Part shown: positions 7,068 through 10,049 of the stretch, in pieces
Layout of the letters: the number at the start of each line of letters is the position of its first letter
Position numbering within the stretch: position 1 is the first letter of the stretch
Assembly (NCBI GenBank): GCA_026394025.1
Contig: JAPKZC010000512.1
Coordinates: 4,244-14,292 of the forward strand
Direction: 5' to 3'
DNA from: Candidatus Solibacter sp.
Lineage (GTDB): Bacteria > Acidobacteriota > Terriglobia > Bryobacterales > Bryobacteraceae
DNA length: 10,049 nucleotides
Notes under the pieces: generated by a model
Told to the model about the DNA's origin: nothing
Seen by the model: only the letters and a program-made list of their open reading frames with translations
The model's database searches: none
Program-made: the position numbers and the translations under genes

Positions 7068-7097
7068 GCAATCTGTGATTACTGTATTGCAAATTGC
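7068..7097. promoter_or_regulatory. Candidate operator: three GCAAT/ATTGC motifs between divergent genes
   Basis: GCAAT at 7068-7072 and its inverse ATTGC at 7086-7090 form an inverted pair, enclosing a CTGT-GATTA-CTGT direct repeat (7073-7085). A second ATTGC lies at 7093-7097, 7 bp further on. The motifs cover the spacer, -10 and start region of the minus-strand promoter, the position expected for an autorepressor such as the adjacent XRE protein. A weaker plus-strand promoter for the DUF2278 gene (TTCACC 7050-7055, 18 bp, TGTGAT 7074-7079) would overlap the same motifs. Binding is inferred, not shown. Confidence 0.45.
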
Positions 7098-7109
7098 GAT
7101 GGATGTCAA
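7081..7109 (-). promoter_or_regulatory. Sigma-70-type promoter for the XRE-nfeD-flotillin-pspA operon
   Basis: On the minus strand a consensus -35 box TTGACA (7104-7109) is followed by a 17-bp spacer and a -10 box TACAGT (7081-7086, 4 of 6 consensus bases). Transcription would begin near 7073-7076, about 10 nt before the XRE ATG. That rules out the longer XRE frame beginning at 7133. Confidence 0.6.
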
Positions 7110-7126
7110 GAGGGAAAATTGGACCC

Positions 7127-7792
7127 ATGGCAATTAATTACGGCGTCCTCAAAGGAACAGTCACTGGTCACCTCCGCGACGCGGACGACGATCATTATCA
7201 GATCCTGGTGTCGGCGGGCAAGACGATGTTCCGGATCGCGGTCAACGTGCAATCCAGCCTCCAGCCTCCGGAGCTGCTCTTTCAGAGCGTAACTTCACTG
7301 CCGGCTTCGCTTACGCATGACCTGACAGTGCTTCCGGCGGGATTCAAGAAGCTGGCGAGCAAGGCGGGCGGGATTGCCCAGGATTTCGTGCGCGGCGGCA
7401 TTGTCAAAACCAACAAGTTCAAGGTTGTGCCCGGCGATCTCCCGGGCGCGAACAACGATCTTAAAGACGCCATGGAAGACGCGGTGGTCGCGGCCGTGGG
7501 CCTGCCCGGCAGCGTGATCTATGCCTTCGGGTCCAAGTGGGGGCCGGATGCCAAGAAGGACCAGTACTTTCAATTCACTCCTGGCAATGGCATTCACGAT
7601 ATCCACATGAACCAGGGTAACGGCAAAGACCACGCCAGCGATGACGGTACCTACCACGACGGCTGCCTGATCTTCCAATACCCCGACGGCAGGTACCGCG
7701 CGTTCTACATGGCATTCCAGTCGCAGAGCTTCCACACCGACGATAAGACGGGTCACGCCATCCCTGTGGCTCCGAAGAAGAAGGGCAAGTAA
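7127..7792 (+). CDS. DUF2278 (YukJ-like) protein
   Basis: The 221 residues match DUF2278/YukJ in length and landmarks: N-terminal NYGVLKGTVTGHL, then HYQILVSAGKTMFRIAVNVQSS, the central GIHDIHMNQGN (155-165), YHDGCLIFQYPDGRYRAFYMAFQSQSFHTDD (176-206) and the terminal TGHAIPV. The several conserved His and Asp residues (H157, D158, H160, H177, D178, H203, D205, D206) hint at a metal or catalytic site, but no activity is established that I know of. No signal peptide or membrane segment, so cytoplasmic. The start at 7127 is chosen because homology begins there and AGAGGG (7109-7114) precedes it, though at a long spacing of about 12 nt; an upstream in-frame ATG at 7103 lacks any Shine-Dalgarno. 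It is divergent from the XRE gene with 62 bp between, so shared control is likely. Confidence 0.85.
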   Translation: MAINYGVLKGTVTGHLRDADDDHYQILVSAGKTMFRIAVNVQSSLQPPELLFQSVTSLPASLTHDLTVLPAGFKKLASKAGGIAQDFVRGGIVKTNKFKVVPGDLPGANNDLKDAMEDAVVAAVGLPGSVIYAFGSKWGPDAKKDQYFQFTPGNGIHDIHMNQGNGKDHASDDGTYHDGCLIFQYPDGRYRAFYMAFQSQSFHTDDKTGHAIPVAPKKKGK

Positions 7793-7793
7793 A

Positions 7794-7813
7794 GACAGGC
7801 CGGGAGGCCTGTC
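7794..7813. terminator. Hairpin between convergent genes
   Basis: Perfect 8-bp arms GACAGGCC (7794-7801) and GGCCTGTC (7806-7813) with a GGGA loop fill the 24-bp gap between the DUF2278 stop codon (7792) and the facing stop codon at 7817. No U-tract follows on either strand, so it may be a bidirectional terminator of the weak type or a copy of a dispersed palindrome. Confidence 0.5.
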
Positions 7814-7816
7814 CTG

Positions 7817-9388
7817 CTACCTTCTGCGCGAGCCTCCGAAGCTGCGTCCCGGACTGCGCGGCGCGGACGGGCGATAGGGCGTGGGCGCGGGCCGGTAAGA
7901 TCGCGACGGTGGCGGCGCGGCGCGCGGCTGCTCCGCCGGACGGCTGCTGCCGCTGCCGAACCGGCGCGGACTGCGATCCACGTTGGGATCCTTGGCCGCC
8001 GGCGAGGAGTATTGGGAATCGCGGTATCCGCCGGCCTTGCTGGCGTACTTGGAATCCTTGAAGCCGCCGCTCTTGGAGAATGTGCTTCCGGAGTACTTCT
8101 CCTGCGTGGCCGTGCCGGACGTACCGTACTTGGGAGCCTGGCTCGCGGTATCGCGGCCGTAGTAGGTCTGGTTGCGTTCGCGGTACGTGCGGTAGTCCTG
8201 ATACTCGCGATAGTCCATCGGACGGTAGTCGCGGTTGAAGAGCAGGTCGCGCATGAGCGCGTACTGGCCGTAGAAGACCCAGAAGCTGGTGCCGTTGCGC
8301 TGCTCCCAGTGGCCATATTGGTTGCTCTGACCTTGCGGGGCCATGTAGGCGAAACCGGCCGGTTGGGCCACGCGCTCGCTTTCGGTATCGTACTTTCCGG
8401 CGGGCTTGTGTTCGATCGCCATCCCCAGGTTCTTTTCCATGGCCTGGTATTGCGCCTTCGACACGTCCACCCATTTTTCGTCGCTGGCGGCGGTGCTCGC
8501 CTTGCCGGTGGCGTCGGCGATTTTGGTGCGCACCGTCTTGATCTTCTGGTTGTACGCGCGCGCGTTGCCGCTGCCGCGGACTTCCATATCGACCAGGATT
8601 TTGTCCCAGGATTCGTACAACTGGGCGCTCAGCGTCTTTAGCTGCTCGGCTTGCTTGGGCAAGTCGGCGGCGCCGGTCTTGAGCGTGTCGGCCGCCGCGA
8701 ACAGGGCGCCGAAATCGAGCTTGGTGTAATCGTTGGCCGCGGCGGCGCGGCGCGCCTCGGTGGTGGATTGCCAGAGTTCATCGCTGCGCGTGAGAACGCC
8801 GCGCGCCGTGGCCAAGCGCGATTCCAGATCGTTTTGTTTCTCCGGCCAATCGGCCTGCGCTTTCTGCACGGCAGCCGCGGCGGCTGCCAGATCCACCGCA
8901 TGGATAGCTTTATGATCGCGCTCCATGTCCTGGACTTCCTGCGGCAGATGCTGCTTCAGGTCGACCCAGTGGGCGGCGTCCTTGCGCACGCTTTCGGCAT
9001 CGGCCACGGCAGCGGCGCGGACCTGCTTCTGACGCCCCAGGAGGGATTCGGCGCGGGTGCGGTCGCTTCGCCGGTCCTGTTTTTCCAACTGCTCCAGTTC
9101 GGCGAGTGACTGGCCGGCGGCGGCCAGCGAATTGGCGGCGCGGCCGAGGCGGTCCGGATACTCCCGCGCCGAGGGCAGGGCACGGAAGAGAGCGCTCTCC
9201 GTGGCGAGATTGCGCGAGACCTCGGCCTGCGCCGATTGGATCTGCGACTGCGCCACGGTGAATGATTTGCGTTCCGCCGCGATCTGGGCCTTGATTGCAC
9301 CGGGCAACCCATCGAGGCCGGCGAAAAGGACTGCTATGATGCCGGCGGTCAACAGGACCGCCAGAACACGCAATGACGACTTACTCAT
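7817..9388 (-). CDS. Membrane-anchored coiled-coil protein with Tyr-rich, repetitive, Arg/Ser/Pro-rich C-terminus
   Basis: A 523-residue protein of no family I can name with confidence. Residues 7-30 (RVLAVLLTAGIIAVLFAGLDGLPG) form an N-terminal membrane anchor or signal. Residues ~35-320 are Ala/Glu/Gln/Lys-rich helix with coiled-coil character (for example QSQIQSAQAEVSRNLATESALF; LAELEQLEKQDRRSD). A short globular-looking block at 355-385 (YGHWEQRNGTSFWVFYGQYALMRDLLF) is rich in aromatic residues. It is followed by a Tyr-rich stretch (YRPMDYREYQDYRTYRER, 388-405). Then come two tandem repeats of about 12 residues, SKSGGFKDSKYA (438-449) and SKAGGYRDSQYS (450-461), and a basic Ser/Pro/Arg tail ending FGGSRRR. 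Such tails recall YgiB/DUF1190-type envelope proteins, but the resemblance is compositional. The start ATG has only a weak Shine-Dalgarno. It lies beside DUF4178 and near PspA/flotillin, suggesting an envelope role. Confidence 0.8.
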   Translation of the reverse strand: MSKSSLRVLAVLLTAGIIAVLFAGLDGLPGAIKAQIAAERKSFTVAQSQIQSAQAEVSRNLATESALFRALPSAREYPDRLGRAANSLAAAGQSLAELEQLEKQDRRSDRTRAESLLGRQKQVRAAAVADAESVRKDAAHWVDLKQHLPQEVQDMERDHKAIHAVDLAAAAAAVQKAQADWPEKQNDLESRLATARGVLTRSDELWQSTTEARRAAAANDYTKLDFGALFAAADTLKTGAADLPKQAEQLKTLSAQLYESWDKILVDMEVRGSGNARAYNQKIKTVRTKIADATGKASTAASDEKWVDVSKAQYQAMEKNLGMAIEHKPAGKYDTESERVAQPAGFAYMAPQGQSNQYGHWEQRNGTSFWVFYGQYALMRDLLFNRDYRPMDYREYQDYRTYRERNQTYYGRDTASQAPKYGTSGTATQEKYSGSTFSKSGGFKDSKYASKAGGYRDSQYSSPAAKDPNVDRSPRRFGSGSSRPAEQPRAAPPPSRSYRPAPTPYRPSAPRSPGRSFGGSRRR

Positions 9389-9426
9389 AGGATGTGCCTG
9401 CTTCGAAACTCAATGTGGGGCCCCAG

Positions 9427-9480
9427 ACCGCTCCCTGACGGTCGCGGCTCCGATCAGAGCCGCGACCGTCAGGGAGCGGT
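9427..9480. repeat. 24-bp perfect inverted repeat (large hairpin, REP-like)
   Basis: The left arm (9427-9450, beginning ACCGCTCCCTGACGG) and the right arm (9457-9480) are exact reverse complements over 24 bp, separated by CGATCA. It occupies most of the 97-bp gap between the DUF4178 stop codon (9486) and the orphan coiled-coil gene, starting 5 bp after that stop. No U-tract follows on the minus strand; instead there is a small palindrome TGGGGCCCCA (9416-9425). The length and perfection exceed a normal terminator stem and suggest a dispersed repetitive palindrome that may also terminate or stabilise the DUF4178 mRNA. Confidence 0.85.
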
Positions 9481-9485
9481 TTCAA

Positions 9486-10049
9486 TTACGTCTTGCGGTA
9501 GACGGTGACGTCTCCCGCGTTAATCCACGTGGACAGCGTGACGGTGAACGGCTCGCCTTCCACCTTCCTGATTCCCATCAGGCGCTTGCCGTCCTGGGTG
9601 AAAAACTCCCAGTAGTAGAAGCCGGTGGGCGCCGGTTGATTGTCGCGCCAGGCGCGTACTTCGCGGCTCAGCCGGTACATCCAGGTTGCGCCATCGAAAT
9701 CGAAGGAGTCGGAGGGATTCTGCCGCTCGTCCATCTGCGCCAAATCGTCTTCGCTGAGCGCCAGATCTTCCAGCGTGACCTTGCGCGCGTCGGCGTGAAG
9801 AAAAACTTCCACCTCTTCATCGCCGCCGATGCGCAGGGACACGCGGCGGTTCATGTATGCACCGGAGAGTTCCACCCAGGTCCGCGACCCCGCTTCGTAT
9901 CGGGTGCCGCGGTCCACCGTGTAGTCCAGATCAGTCATGCGGTCGCCCGCGCCCGCAATGGAGAGGACATCTCCCGTGCGGGCGTCGGTGACCTTCAGGT
10001 TCGCCAGATCCTCCACCGGCCGTACGGGCGCGGGGAGCGGTTTCGGGAT
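9486..10049 (-). CDS. DUF4178-type protein, 5' end outside the window
   Basis: The frame is open to the right edge (it begins IPKPLPAPVRPVEDL, a Pro-rich linker), so the GTG at 10014-10016 is an internal Val codon and the start lies beyond the window. The visible ~187 residues follow the DUF4178 pattern: LKVTDARTGDVLSIAG, then DLDYTVDRGTRYEAGSRTWVELSG, RRVSLRIGGDEEVEVFL, LEDLALSEDDLAQMDE, DFDGATWMYRLSREV, FYYWEFFTQDGKRLMGIRKVEG and a C-terminal INAGDVTVYR. I recognised it by pattern. DUF4178 has no known activity; related genes often occur with PspA, DUF350 and polyamine synthase genes in predicted membrane-stress loci, which fits the PspA/flotillin operon a few genes away. The missing N-terminus could hold a zinc ribbon or another DUF4178 copy. 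A large inverted repeat follows its stop codon by 5 bp. Confidence 0.75.
   Translation of the reverse strand: MPKPLPAPVRPVEDLANLKVTDARTGDVLSIAGAGDRMTDLDYTVDRGTRYEAGSRTWVELSGAYMNRRVSLRIGGDEEVEVFLHADARKVTLEDLALSEDDLAQMDERQNPSDSFDFDGATWMYRLSREVRAWRDNQPAPTGFYYWEFFTQDGKRLMGIRKVEGEPFTVTLSTWINAGDVTVYRKT

Noticed and set aside
7065..7133. An upstream ATG at 7133 as the start of the XRE gene
   Set aside because: It would lie upstream of the only good promoter, adds 23 residues foreign to the HTH family and has no Shine-Dalgarno.
7575..8474. A 299-codon minus-strand frame overlapping DUF2278 and the orphan coiled-coil gene
   Set aside because: It crosses the hairpin and two supported genes, is Arg/Gly/Pro-rich without a domain, and is a shadow frame.
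10014..10016. A GTG as the DUF4178 start, and likewise the GTG at 13 for the first gene
   Set aside because: Both frames remain open to the window edge with plausible protein sequence, so the codons are most likely internal valines.

Overview
The window is a GC-rich, gene-dense bacterial chromosome segment. No tRNA, rRNA, CRISPR array, transposase or phage gene was recognised. The mix of proteins suggests an Acidobacteriota genome of the Bryobacterales / Solibacter type: a Tat-exported enolase-superfamily enzyme, a secreted class-C-like serine hydrolase, and short palindromes between genes. This placement is an inference from gene style only; no marker gene is present.

Region 1 (about 1-1848, + strand) holds the 3' end of an unrecognised protein, possibly the C-terminus of a large carbohydrate-active enzyme. 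It is followed 15 bp later by a Tat-signal-bearing enolase-superfamily enzyme of the mandelate racemase / sugar-acid dehydratase type. The two look like one transcription unit for exported sugar or sugar-acid metabolism.

Region 2 (1852-7064, - strand) reads right to left as XRE-family regulator, NfeD-like membrane protein, flotillin, PspA/IM30, a small bacterial PH-domain (bPH_4) membrane protein, then a secreted serine hydrolase homologue. The first four are tightly packed (4-bp overlap, then 17-bp and 18-bp gaps with good Shine-Dalgarno sites) and form a predicted membrane-integrity / membrane-microdomain operon. A GC-rich hairpin follows pspA. The serine hydrolase homologue has proline where the SxxK catalytic serine should be.

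Region 3 (7065-7126) is a compact divergent control region between the XRE gene and a DUF2278 (YukJ-like) gene on the + strand. It carries a consensus -35 TTGACA with a 17-bp spacer and three GCAAT/ATTGC motifs over the promoter, so autoregulation by the XRE protein is plausible.

Region 4 (7794-10049) has the DUF2278 gene meeting, across a small hairpin, a 523-residue minus-strand orphan. That orphan is membrane-anchored, with a helical/coiled-coil part, a Tyr-rich segment, tandem repeats and an Arg/Ser/Pro-rich tail. Upstream of it, across a 24-bp perfect inverted repeat, is a DUF4178-type protein that runs off the window. Taken together, regions 2-4 look like one membrane-stress neighbourhood (PspA, flotillin, NfeD, bPH_4, DUF4178 and the orphan) with its own regulator.
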